Source: AWTP1-13 sp963820375 (GTDB taxonomy: Bacteria; Pseudomonadota; Alphaproteobacteria; Rhizobiales; Hyphomicrobiaceae). Taken from it: a DNA stretch of 64,000 bases. The translations under genes and the position numbers were made by a program. Below are positions 49,472 to 57,334 of this stretch, one piece after another. The notes under the pieces were generated by a model that saw nothing but the letters and a program-made list of their open reading frames with translations, ran no database searches and was not told the origin of the DNA. Positions within the stretch are counted from its first letter, which is position 1, and every line of letters starts with the position of its first letter. The stretch is from NCBI GenBank assembly GCA_963820375.1, contig CAWFZX010000016.1, positions 329,889 through 393,888 on the forward strand. The letters run 5' to 3'.

Positions 49472-49522
49472 GACGCTGTCCCCCGACATTCCTCAGCCTC
49501 GCCCCAATCGGGCACGCACAGG

Positions 49523-49780
49523 CTAGGCAGCCTGGCGCGATTTGTACGGTCGGTGCTCGCGCGGCCGCGCTAGCTGGAATGCTCGGCGCATATGAAATCC
49601 ACAATAGGGGTGGTCGCCCAACTTCGACTTACCGCAGTAGTAAAAATTCTTCTTCCTGGGATCACCGTAGGGCCACCGACACTCGCCGCGCTTGAGCATC
49701 GGGAGCGTCTTGCGCTCGTTCGGCGGAATAAACAGGTCTCCACCTTTCGGCGGGGCAGGCAGGTTCTTATTTGTGATCAT
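49523..49780 (-). CDS. GcrA C-terminal-domain protein (short)
   Basis: An 85-residue protein whose segment RGECRWPYGDPRKKNFYYCG, then DHPYCGFHMRRAF, matches the C-terminal Cys/His-containing domain of the alphaproteobacterial cell-cycle regulator GcrA. The N-terminal helix-turn-helix of full GcrA (about 45 residues, starting WTDERVE in relatives) is absent, so it may not bind methylated promoter DNA by itself. It could be an accessory or prophage-type GcrA-like protein, or a truncated copy. The ATG at 49780 has no strong ribosome binding site; it overlaps the end of a short upstream frame by 14 bases. Confidence 0.8.
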   Translation of the reverse strand: MITNKNLPAPPKGGDLFIPPNERKTLPMLKRGECRWPYGDPRKKNFYYCGKSKLGDHPYCGFHMRRAFQLARPREHRPYKSRQAA

Positions 49781-49922
49781 GAGTTATCATATCGATAATT
49801 TGATGGCTGACAAAGGTACTCAGCATATTTCGGTAGGAGGTCACCGACGGCTCGAGGAAGGCAAATCGGCCTGGCGCGTTGCTCGCGGCTTCAACCGCCA
49901 TCTTTCGATCGTTGAGAGGCAT
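49767..49922 (-). CDS. Possible 51-residue protein overlapping the GcrA-like gene
   Basis: A frame beginning MPLNDRKMAVEAASNAPGRF and ending DMITHDHK, whose stop lies 14 bases inside the GcrA-like gene on the same strand, allowing translational coupling. No family is recognised and no clear ribosome binding site is present. It may be a chance frame. Confidence 0.25.
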   Translation of the reverse strand: MPLNDRKMAVEAASNAPGRFAFLEPSVTSYRNMLSTFVSHQIIDMITHDHK

Positions 49923-49975
49923 CGCGCTGCATAGGAACGGCGAGCCACCACAGGGAGGTGCAAGGCGAGAGGCAC

Positions 49976-50296
49976 TCAAGAGGCCACCGGGGCCCTCACC
50001 CCGGGAGCCCCAAGCCAGCGCACACCGGCGCCGGCCGCTCCCTCTTGCTTTGGCAGGGCCGGGTTCTGGGCATGTGCCATGAGTTTCATGGCGCACGTTT
50101 TCATGCGCGCCAAGTCGCGCTCGCCACCGTCTGCAAGGCCAAGAATGATCGTGGCGAGCCGATTGCGTCGGTCTTCTATCATTGCTTGGGCGTGATATTT
50201 TCCAGCCATTTCTCGCCAGACGTCATCGAAGGCCTGGCTGAGCATCTTCAAGGTATCTGGATCGTAGGATGCGGTATCGATGAGAGATCGGCCCAT
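49976..50296 (-). CDS. Hypothetical protein of a small Hyphomicrobiales family
   Basis: A 106-residue protein beginning MGRSLIDTASYDPDTLKMLS, then QAFDDVWREMAGKYH, and continuing DRRNRLATIILGLADGGERD and LARMKTCAMKLM. This helical pattern (a family I recall as unnamed small proteins in Bradyrhizobium-like genomes) ends near residue 75. The last 30 residues look like non-conserved read-through. AGGAGG seven bases upstream of the ATG strongly supports this start. Function unknown. Confidence 0.7.
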   Translation of the reverse strand: MGRSLIDTASYDPDTLKMLSQAFDDVWREMAGKYHAQAMIEDRRNRLATIILGLADGGERDLARMKTCAMKLMAHAQNPALPKQEGAAGAGVRWLGAPGVRAPVAS

Positions 50297-50671
50297 GGCG
50301 CGCCTCCTGTTAGATCAGGCGGGAGCGGATCATGGGTTCTCTCAGCCGGTGGCGCCTGACGAGGTGCAAGCCACCGATAGAGGAGCATAGCAGAAATACG
50401 GGCCAAAACTCACTGTTATCAGGCTTGTTTAGCTGTGGCGGAGAGGCGCGCGGGAGCGGTAGCAGCTGTTCTTGGCACCTAAGTACTTTCCGAGTCTGGC
50501 CCCACAGCCAACGTGCGCGCTTGTATAGACGTGACCTTCCGGGTTCGCTACCGGTCGGTCCCTGGGGAGGCGCTAGCCTGACCCCCCGTCACGGCGACCA
50601 ACCCATGATAGCGGCATCAGGCCGCCCTCGGTCTGGTGCCGCGATCGTGACTGCGATAGCGGGTGTGCTTC
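50297..50671. other. Region with no gene seen
   Basis: Short frames only, without recognisable domains or good ribosome binding sites. The left end supplies the AGGAGG site of the minus-strand hypothetical gene. Confidence 0.4.
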
Positions 50672-50767
50672 ATGTACCTGGCGCTGGATTTGGCTTTCGT
50701 AATATTCGCTGCTCTAGTGTTCGTCGGGCTTTTGTGGGTCTTGTGGGGAGAGAGCGCGCGAGGCTGA
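50672..50767 (+). CDS. Possible 31-residue single-span membrane peptide
   Basis: The ATG at 50672 encodes MYLALDLAFVIFAALVFVGL, then LWVLWGESARG. One strongly hydrophobic helix is followed by a short charged tail, a pattern typical of real small membrane proteins. A weak GCGGGTG lies upstream. Too short for family recognition. Confidence 0.35.
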   Translation: MYLALDLAFVIFAALVFVGLLWVLWGESARG

Positions 50768-51012
50768 GTTGACGTTTCCCTTTCCTCAATTCCTGCTCGC
50801 AATGGCGATGCCAAAGCTGTGCTGTGGCCAGCGATCGCTACCAGGGCACCTCAACCCCATATATCAATCACCCCATCAATTGATCGGAACAGCGCGAGTG
50901 CGACCTCCAATGTCGGCAAGCGTTGCGCCTGGGCTGACCCGATTTCTCGTCCAGCTTAGGCGGAGTTGCGCATCTGGCACATGCACCCTCGCTTCTTTTC
51001 AAGGAAGAAACA

Positions 51013-51345
51013 ATGAGACAGTTTCAAGGAATGAAACCGCTGAGATCGACCGTCTACCTGTTCACTTGCGGCAGCGCTGGCTCCACAGGCTTTTCCCTCC
51101 ACCAAGATGGTGCCAACCTGCCAACCTTGTGTGGAGCGCCGGAGCACAGCTGGCGTTTTGTCAGAGCAATCCCAATGTCGACAGCTGATCTTCGACCCTT
51201 CGCTGGGGACGTGCAGGTTGCGCTCGCGAACCTGAAGACCCGCGGCTACCACATCGCGCACAACACGGGCGCGCTTAGACGGATCACAGCCAAAATAACA
51301 CCACGGGTTTTACAAACGCCGCGATCACCAACACAATCCGTATGA
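51013..51345 (+). CDS. Small hypothetical protein
   Basis: A 110-residue protein beginning MRQFQGMKPLRSTVYLFTCG, with STGFSLHQDGANLPTLCG and a later FAGDVQVALANLKTRGYHIA. The pattern of a short beta strand, a GFTxDxxGANLP-like loop and a closing helix recalls small Hyphomicrobiales proteins of unknown role. AAGGAAG sits eight to twelve bases upstream of the ATG. The last 25 residues may be non-native extension. Confidence 0.5.
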   Translation: MRQFQGMKPLRSTVYLFTCGSAGSTGFSLHQDGANLPTLCGAPEHSWRFVRAIPMSTADLRPFAGDVQVALANLKTRGYHIAHNTGALRRITAKITPRVLQTPRSPTQSV

Positions 51346-51360
51346 TATCTGGCCGCTTCT

Positions 51361-51516
51361 GTCGTAGAACAGTTCCGACGTGAAGGCGCATACGGCAGGC
51401 TGCAGCCGCGACGTTTCTTCGAGAAACAGGCCCCTGTCCGGTGGCACCGTGTGCGCACCGCCAAGAATGTAATCGAAGCCGAGACATCAGTGCCCCCCGG
51501 GGGCCGAACCGGTTGA
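51361..51516 (+). pseudogene. Possible remnant resembling ribosomal protein S21
   Basis: The frame reads VVEQFRREGAYGRLQPRRFF, then EKQAPVRWHRVRTAKNVIEA, ending at TGA 51516. The REGxxRxxxxRRxFEKPxxxR pattern with a basic tail is that of S21, but no start codon or intact N-terminus exists. The match is short and moderate. The following bases 51517-51813, up to the RND gene stop, contain no gene I can support. Confidence 0.3.
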
Positions 51517-51813
51517 TCCGCGCCGACTTATCGCGGCCGGACAGGAGCGCGATAAGCTGCGCTTCGTGCTCCCTGCCAAGGCCGCCTAATATAGGGTCGC
51601 GTGGCGCTGACCTGGGGTCTCCGCGAAGCGCTACCCAATTCGACGACAGATGGATCGGCGCGCACGGGGCGGGTCGCTTCGGCGTAGATCGTTTGCATGG
51701 CAGAGTCAGGCGATGTCCGGACTGCGCACGCGCCCACCCTCAGCGGTGCGAGCAATGTGCCACCAATGTCTCGAGGGAGGCCAGCGAAGCGTCACGGGCC
51801 GGCACCGCGGTGA

Positions 51814-54800
51814 TCATGCCTTGCCATCGATGGCGCAGGCGGCATCGGCGATCGTGTCCGGCGCTGCGACGAGCCGCGCGCCCGCGCCAAAGCCGAAGTA
51901 CTGGGCAACATCATCCAACAAGGTTAGGATCACCGGCACGACCACCAGCGTCAGGATGGTCGAGCTGATGAGGCCGCCGATCACCGCGTGCGCCATCGGC
52001 GCGCGCTGCGACGCTCCTTCGCCGATACCGAGCGCCATTGGCAGCATGCCGAAGATCATGGCCAGCGTGGTCATCAGGATCGGCCGCAGCCGGATCTCGG
52101 CCGCCTCCAGGATGGCGCTGGTGCGATCCTTACCGGCCGACCGCGCCTGGTTAGCGAAATCGACGAGCAGGATCGCGTTCTTGACCACGAGGCCCATCAA
52201 CATGATGAAGCCGATCACGGAAAAGATGTTGAGCGTCGAGCCCCAGGCAAGCAAGCCCAAGAACACACCGATGAGCGACAGCGGCAGCGACGCCATAATG
52301 GCAATCGGCTGCAGGAAGCTGCCGAACTGGGAAGCCAGGATTAGATAGATAAAGATGACGGCCATCAGCAAGGCGGAGCCGGCGTAACCGGCAGTTTCCG
52401 CGATGTCCTTGGTCGAGCCGCCGAACACCAAGCGATAACCGGGCGACAGCTTGATGTTGGCGAGCGTCGCCGTGATTTCGTTGCTGACATCGCCGGCCGG
52501 ACGCCCGGATACGTTCGCTGTCAGCAACACCTCGCGGAATAGGTCGCGCCGGTTGATTTGGGAGGGCCCAACGCCGGGCACCAGCTCGGCGATCTGCGAG
52601 AGGGGGACCATCCGCGGGCTGCCATCCTCGTTGGTCTGCTTGCTCGCGATGAACAGCCGAGCGAGGTCATCACGCGAGGCCCGGCGGCTGAGCGGCAGGC
52701 GGACATTGACGGCATAGCTTTCCCCGTCAGGCGCCTTCCAAGTGCTGATATCCTCACCCGTTAGCAGCGGCCCTAGCGCATCGGAGACTTGCTGTAGGCT
52801 GACGCCGAGATCGCTCGCGAGCCCCCGGTTGAGCTTGACGTCAAGGGTGGGCCGTGCCGCCTTGAGGCTGGTGTCGAGGTCGACCAGGCCTCTGATCTTG
52901 CGCATCTCGGCCAGAGCCAGCTGCGAGAGCCGATCGAGCTCGTCGATCTTTTGGCCCTGGATGCTGACCTGGATTGGCTTGTTGGCGCCGCCGCCGAGGC
53001 CGGGAATGCCAACCGATGCGTCGATGCCGGCAATTTGCAGCAGCCGGCGGCGGAGGGGTTCGGCCAATTGCTCTGGCGAGCGCTTGCGCTGCTTGATGTC
53101 CTTGAGGCGCACGTAGATGTTGGCCTCGGCCTTGCTGGTGGAACTTCCGGTGTTGATGGTGGCGTAGGTGTAGTCGACCTCTGGGAATTCGCGCAGGGCC
53201 GCCTCGGCCTGGCGCACCTTGTCCTCGGTGTACTCGAGCGAGGAGCCGACGGCTGCCGTAATGGTCACCGAGGTTTCGCCGAGATCGGCACTCGGCGCGA
53301 ACTCGACGCCGATACGCGGAACGAGAAGGAAGCTGGCGAGGAACAACGCCGCGACCGCGCTCACCAGCAGCCCGCGGCGGCGCAGGCTCCAGCGCAGGAG
53401 TGGTTTGTAGACGCCGAGAAAGCCAGCCATGGCGCGATCAACGAACCGGGCGAGCACGCCCAGCGGGCCCTTGGGCTTCGCGCCGATAGAGGGATCGTGC
53501 CACACACTCGACAGCATGGGATCGAGCGTAAAGCTGACGAACAACGAGATCAGCACCGCCGCCGACACCGTTATGCCGAACTGGAAAAAGAAGCGGCCGA
53601 TGATTCCGCCCATGAAGGCGACGGGTATGAACACGGCCACGATCGCCAGGGTCGTAGCCACCACCGCCATGCCGATTTCGTCGGTGCCATGCAGTGAGGC
53701 TTCGCGGTGGTCAAGGCCGAGGGCGATATGCCGGGCGATATTCTCGCGAACGACGATGGCATCGTCGATGAGGATGCCGATGGCCAGCGATAGCGCCATC
53801 AGGCTCATCACATTCAATGTGAATCCGAATGCCTGCAGCACGGCAAAGGTGCCGATCACGGCGATCGGCAGCGTCAGCCCTGTGATGACCGTTGAGCGCC
53901 AGGAATGCAGGAACAGAAACACGATCAGGACTGTGAGCACACCGCCCTCGATTAGCGTGCTCTGCACGTTGTTGACGGAACTACGAATACCCTTGGCGCT
54001 GTCGCGGACCAGGCTCATACGAACGTCCGGCGGCAGGCCACCTTTTTGCAGTTCGGACATCATCTTGCGGATGCCGTCCGCCACGCCGATGGTGTTGGCG
54101 CCCTGCACCTTGACGATATCAATTGCCAGCGCCCGCTTGCCGTTGACCAGCGCCCGGTTCTCCACCTCCTGCTGGCCATCGATCACGTCGGCCACCTCCG
54201 ACAGGCGCACGGGCGCGCCGCCGCGTTGGGCGATGATCAGGGAGAGGAATGCGCCCGGGTCCCTGACGCGGCCGTCCAGCTGCACGACGCGATCCTCCCG
54301 CCCTTGCGTGAGGGCACCAGCGGGGAGGTCCTGGTTCTCGGCGCGGATGGCGTTGATCACCTGGTCGACGCCAAGGTTGAGCGCCTGCAGAGGTTCGGGC
54401 TTGAGCCGGATTTCGATCTGGCGCTTGGAGCCGCCGACGATGCTTGCCCTGCCGACGCCGCGCACGGCTTGCAGACGCTTGACGATCACCTGGTCGGCGA
54501 GGGTGGTCAGATCGCGCAGCTTCATCGTCTCGGACTCGACGGCGACCGAGACAATTGGCAAGTCGTCGGGGTTGAAGCGGGTAATGGTCGGCTCGTCCAC
54601 CTCTTTGCGGAGCTGGCTGCGGATTGCGGCGACCTTCTCGCGCACGTCCTGCAAGGCCACATTGGGGTTGGTCGTGAGATTGAACTGCACGGTGACGAGC
54701 GAGCGGCCCTCGAGTGAGCGGGAAGTGAGATTGTCGATACCGCTAATGGCATTGATGGCGTCTTCTATCCTGCGCGTGACGTCGGTCTCGACCGTCTCGG

Positions 54801-54966
54801 GCGAAGCGCCGGGGTAAGTGGTGGTAACCACCACCACGGGAAAATCGATATTAGGAAATTGGTCGACGCCAAGGTCGCGGTAGGCGAACAAGCCAACGAC
54901 CAGCAGCGCTGCCATCATCATGGTGGCGAACACCGGGTTGTTGATGCTGATGCGGGTAAGAAGCAC
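51814..54966 (-). CDS. RND efflux permease (AcrB/HAE1 family)
   Basis: The inner-membrane pump of a tripartite efflux system, exchanging protons for drugs or other amphiphiles. The 1050 residues match the family. The N-terminal helix is ISINNPVFATMMMAALLVVG, with porter segments DQFPNIDFPVVVVTTTYPGA and TNPNVALQDVREKVAAIRSQ. LSLAIGILIDDAIVVRENI holds the paired Asp of the proton relay, and GFIMLMGLVVKNAILLVDF in TM10-11 holds the Lys. I chose GTG 54966: it lies seven bases after the adaptor stop, with AGGT upstream, and gives the standard family N-terminus; the frame is open further back inside the adaptor gene. No outer-membrane factor gene is present. Confidence 0.95.
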   Translation of the reverse strand: MLLTRISINNPVFATMMMAALLVVGLFAYRDLGVDQFPNIDFPVVVVTTTYPGASPETVETDVTRRIEDAINAISGIDNLTSRSLEGRSLVTVQFNLTTNPNVALQDVREKVAAIRSQLRKEVDEPTITRFNPDDLPIVSVAVESETMKLRDLTTLADQVIVKRLQAVRGVGRASIVGGSKRQIEIRLKPEPLQALNLGVDQVINAIRAENQDLPAGALTQGREDRVVQLDGRVRDPGAFLSLIIAQRGGAPVRLSEVADVIDGQQEVENRALVNGKRALAIDIVKVQGANTIGVADGIRKMMSELQKGGLPPDVRMSLVRDSAKGIRSSVNNVQSTLIEGGVLTVLIVFLFLHSWRSTVITGLTLPIAVIGTFAVLQAFGFTLNVMSLMALSLAIGILIDDAIVVRENIARHIALGLDHREASLHGTDEIGMAVVATTLAIVAVFIPVAFMGGIIGRFFFQFGITVSAAVLISLFVSFTLDPMLSSVWHDPSIGAKPKGPLGVLARFVDRAMAGFLGVYKPLLRWSLRRRGLLVSAVAALFLASFLLVPRIGVEFAPSADLGETSVTITAAVGSSLEYTEDKVRQAEAALREFPEVDYTYATINTGSSTSKAEANIYVRLKDIKQRKRSPEQLAEPLRRRLLQIAGIDASVGIPGLGGGANKPIQVSIQGQKIDELDRLSQLALAEMRKIRGLVDLDTSLKAARPTLDVKLNRGLASDLGVSLQQVSDALGPLLTGEDISTWKAPDGESYAVNVRLPLSRRASRDDLARLFIASKQTNEDGSPRMVPLSQIAELVPGVGPSQINRRDLFREVLLTANVSGRPAGDVSNEITATLANIKLSPGYRLVFGGSTKDIAETAGYAGSALLMAVIFIYLILASQFGSFLQPIAIMASLPLSLIGVFLGLLAWGSTLNIFSVIGFIMLMGLVVKNAILLVDFANQARSAGKDRTSAILEAAEIRLRPILMTTLAMIFGMLPMALGIGEGASQRAPMAHAVIGGLISSTILTLVVVPVILTLLDDVAQYFGFGAGARLVAAPDTIADAACAIDGKA

Positions 54967-54973
54967 GTGCCGG

Positions 54974-56194
54974 TTACCTGGCTGTGATGCGCACGCGGGT
55001 GCCGGGATCGAGCTTGATGACAGGCGCGCTAATGATGGTGTCACCTTCGAGGAGGCCAGTTGCGACCGCAATCAGCCCATCATCGCCGGGCTCGCCCGTG
55101 AGCGTGACCGGCTGCTTCGTGACCGTGCCATCGGCGAGTTTGAGCACGTGACGATCGCCAGCATCGCCGCGTACAGCGCCCATCGGCACCGCGACAATCT
55201 GGTCGACCCTGTCGATGATGACCTCGCCGAGGGCGAACATGCCGCCGCGGAGGTTGCGGTTCTCGTTGTGCACCTGCACATAGACCGGGATCGAGCGGGA
55301 GCCTGGGCGGACGGTCGGATTGATGCGCGCGACGCGGCCAAGGAACTGGATGCCTTCCAGGCCCGGCACCCTGAATTCGACGTTCTGGCCGATGGCAACG
55401 CGGCCGATATCGTTGCTGGAGATCATGGCCTCGATCTCCATCTCGCTCAAGTCGACGATGGTGAACAGCTTGCCGTCGATGGCAACCTTCTCGCCGGGGT
55501 TGACGTTGCGCTCGCCGACAAAAGCCTTCATCGGCGCGCGCACGACGGCGTCGGCCAACGCCTTGCGGGCAACGGCGATCTGCGCCTCGATAGCACGCAC
55601 GTTGGCGAGCTGCACTTGGTAGGTGCTCTCCACCTCGTTCACGGTCGCTTGGGTGGCGTAGCCCTTCTCCTTGAGGACGAGCTTGGTGGCGCGTGTCTTC
55701 TCGGCCAACGCCAGTTGCGCCTTGACCTGTTCAAGGTTGGAAAGCTTTTCGTTGAGTTTTGCCGACAGGTCGGAAACGTCGAGCCGGGCCAGCACCTGCC
55801 CCATCTCAACCGGCTCGCCTTCGCGTACGAGCACCTCGCTCACGCGCGCGCCCACCTCGGCCTTGAGGTAGGACTGGTTCAAGGCGCGCAACGAACCCGA
55901 CAGCGCAACCGTGTGACGCAGGTTCGCTCGCTTGACGAGGAAGGTCTCACTTGGTGCCAGCTCGATCGCCGGCGCGATGGCAGCAGGGGTGATCGGAGCC
56001 GGCGTTGACCGTCCATGCAAGGCGGCATAAATGCCGCCTGTGAGCAGCACGAGGATTGCCGCTGCGATGGGAGAGGCCAACTTGCGAGAACGGCCCGATT
56101 TGTCCGGCTCTTGTCTCGGTGCGTGACAGACGATGCCTGCCACGCGATCGGGATCAACCGCTTTCTCGGCGACGATCTTTGCCTGAATGCTCAT
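54974..56194 (-). CDS. RND periplasmic adaptor (membrane fusion) protein
   Basis: Links the RND pump to an outer-membrane channel. The 406-residue product has an N-terminal membrane anchor (ASPIAAAILVLLTGGIYAAL) and a barrel-sandwich half (VALSGSLRALNQSYLKAEVG, EGEPVEMGQVLARLDVSDL). A helical hairpin follows (NEKLSNLEQVKAQLALAEKT), then the second lipoyl half (ALADAVVRAPMKAFVGERNV) and beta-barrel and membrane-proximal domains (GGMFALGEVIIDRVDQIVAV). The ATG at 56194, preceded by GGGAG, lies 41 bases inside the TetR gene, so the two genes overlap. Confidence 0.93.
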   Translation of the reverse strand: MSIQAKIVAEKAVDPDRVAGIVCHAPRQEPDKSGRSRKLASPIAAAILVLLTGGIYAALHGRSTPAPITPAAIAPAIELAPSETFLVKRANLRHTVALSGSLRALNQSYLKAEVGARVSEVLVREGEPVEMGQVLARLDVSDLSAKLNEKLSNLEQVKAQLALAEKTRATKLVLKEKGYATQATVNEVESTYQVQLANVRAIEAQIAVARKALADAVVRAPMKAFVGERNVNPGEKVAIDGKLFTIVDLSEMEIEAMISSNDIGRVAIGQNVEFRVPGLEGIQFLGRVARINPTVRPGSRSIPVYVQVHNENRNLRGGMFALGEVIIDRVDQIVAVPMGAVRGDAGDRHVLKLADGTVTKQPVTLTGEPGDDGLIAVATGLLEGDTIISAPVIKLDPGTRVRITAR

Positions 56195-56885
56195 GCCCAC
56201 TCCCACGCTTGGTCGTTTTTTCTGCCACCACGCGGCAATGCAGGTCGATGACCCGATCGGCGATGCCGATGCCGCGTAGCAGAAACCAGGTCAGTTGCCC
56301 GGCGAGATCGCCCGAGGCGCCGGCGTAGGGCGCAGCCGGCCTTCCACCCATGTGCAAGCTCGCGAACATTGAGCCCAGATGTTCGGCGAACAACAGCCGG
56401 TTCTCAGCCGGAATTGGTGATGCCACGAGATCCCCTGCGACCTCGGCGGCCTTCACGCACGCAGCAAACAAGGGTTGCAGGTTGTGGGCGATCCAGTCGT
56501 AGCGCAGGCGCGCGAGCTGGCCGTCCTGCAAAAGGTCGGTCAGCGCAAAGCGATGCTCGGATTGCTTGCCCTTGACGTTCAGCGGTACCTCGACCGCGAA
56601 ATGCCGCACCAGGAGGCTGATGATGTGCACGAGCGTTGCCGTCGACGGCGCCATGTCCAGCAGGCGCTCGAGTTCGGGCTCGCCGGCCGCGCCTGAGTGC
56701 ACGATGGCGTCATAGAGTGCTTGCTTGGTCGGGAAGTGCTTGAAGATCAGGGCCTCGGAGACGCCGGCGGCTGCCGCCATCTCCTTGGTAGTGGTGCCGC
56801 TGAGGCCCTTGCTGGCGATCAACGGCCGGATCGCCGCAATAATGGCAGCGCGGCGGTCCTCGGCTTGCAGGCGGCGGGTGCTCAT
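56154..56885 (-). CDS. TetR/AcrR family transcriptional regulator
   Basis: A 243-residue repressor. The N-terminal helix-turn-helix is RAAIIAAIRPLIASKGLSGT, then TTKEMAAAAGVSEALIFKHF, followed by the family YDAIV segment. The C-terminal ligand domain includes ISLLVRHFAVEVPLN and a GxxGMxASLHM-like MFASLHMGGRP. It heads the efflux operon and probably represses it and itself through the palindrome at 56892-56909, with a pump substrate as inducer. The ATG at 56885 is preferred since the GTG at 56906 would lie inside the operator. The last 25 residues (TTKRGSGHEHSGKDRRRESG) overlap the adaptor gene. Confidence 0.9.
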   Translation of the reverse strand: MSTRRLQAEDRRAAIIAAIRPLIASKGLSGTTTKEMAAAAGVSEALIFKHFPTKQALYDAIVHSGAAGEPELERLLDMAPSTATLVHIISLLVRHFAVEVPLNVKGKQSEHRFALTDLLQDGQLARLRYDWIAHNLQPLFAACVKAAEVAGDLVASPIPAENRLLFAEHLGSMFASLHMGGRPAAPYAGASGDLAGQLTWFLLRGIGIADRVIDLHCRVVAEKTTKRGSGHEHSGKDRRRESG

Positions 56886-56891
56886 CGGTGG

Positions 56892-56909
56892 TAAGTTAGT
56901 ACTCACTTA
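56892..56909. promoter_or_regulatory. Palindromic operator for the TetR-type regulator
   Basis: TAAGTTAGT followed directly by ACTCACTTA is an 18-bp inverted repeat with one mismatch, placed 7-24 bases upstream of the TetR start. TetR-family operators commonly have this TnAGTnAGT form. It should control tetR and the efflux genes; binding is inferred. Confidence 0.65.
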
Positions 56910-57091
56910 CTTAGCTGTCAAGTTGGCGGCGATCCGCGCAAGCTCCCAAGATGACCTGGCAGCCCATTGGCAGCTTTTCCTCGCCACCGCGCGCAAGGTT
57001 TGTACGTCGCCAATTATCGTGGAGTGCAGCTCGGCATGGCGATGGTCACCGCCGCGCGCATTCCGGTGCCCATGGAGGCGAATTGACCTGA

Positions 57092-57334
57092 ATGGCCAAG
57101 GCCCGCATCCCGGCGATCGCCTATTTACGCACGAGCTCGGCCGCCAACGTCTGCGCCGGGGATAGCGACACGCGCCAGCGCCAGGCCATCGCGGGTTTTG
57201 CCAAGCGGGCAGGCTTTGATCTTGTCGGCGAGTTCTACGACGCTGCCGTCAGCGGCAAGGATCCGATCGAGGCCGACCGGGGTTCAAGGCTCTGCTCGTG
57301 CGGGTGGTGGATCCTGCTGGTCGCCCCGGCGTGA
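57092..57334 (+). pseudogene. Truncated serine recombinase (resolvase N-terminus)
   Basis: The ATG at 57092 opens MAKARIPAIAYLRTSSAANV, holding the catalytic Ser block of serine recombinases (YLRTSS), followed by DTRQRQAIAGFAKRAGFDLV and GEFYDAAVSGKDPIEADRG. Family similarity stops there (about 57280); the last 17 residues read into the reversed end of the neighbouring kinase gene. About 65 residues of some 200-500 remain, so it cannot be active. The preceding 185 bases hold a short frame ending GVQLGMAMVTAARIPVPMEA, of unknown origin. Confidence 0.8.

Noticed and set aside
49692..49934. Plus-strand frame opposite the GcrA-like gene
   Set aside because: Antisense to a recognisable GcrA domain and without family features.
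53429..54817. Plus-strand frame of 462 codons inside the RND gene
   Set aside because: Antisense to a highly conserved pump gene.
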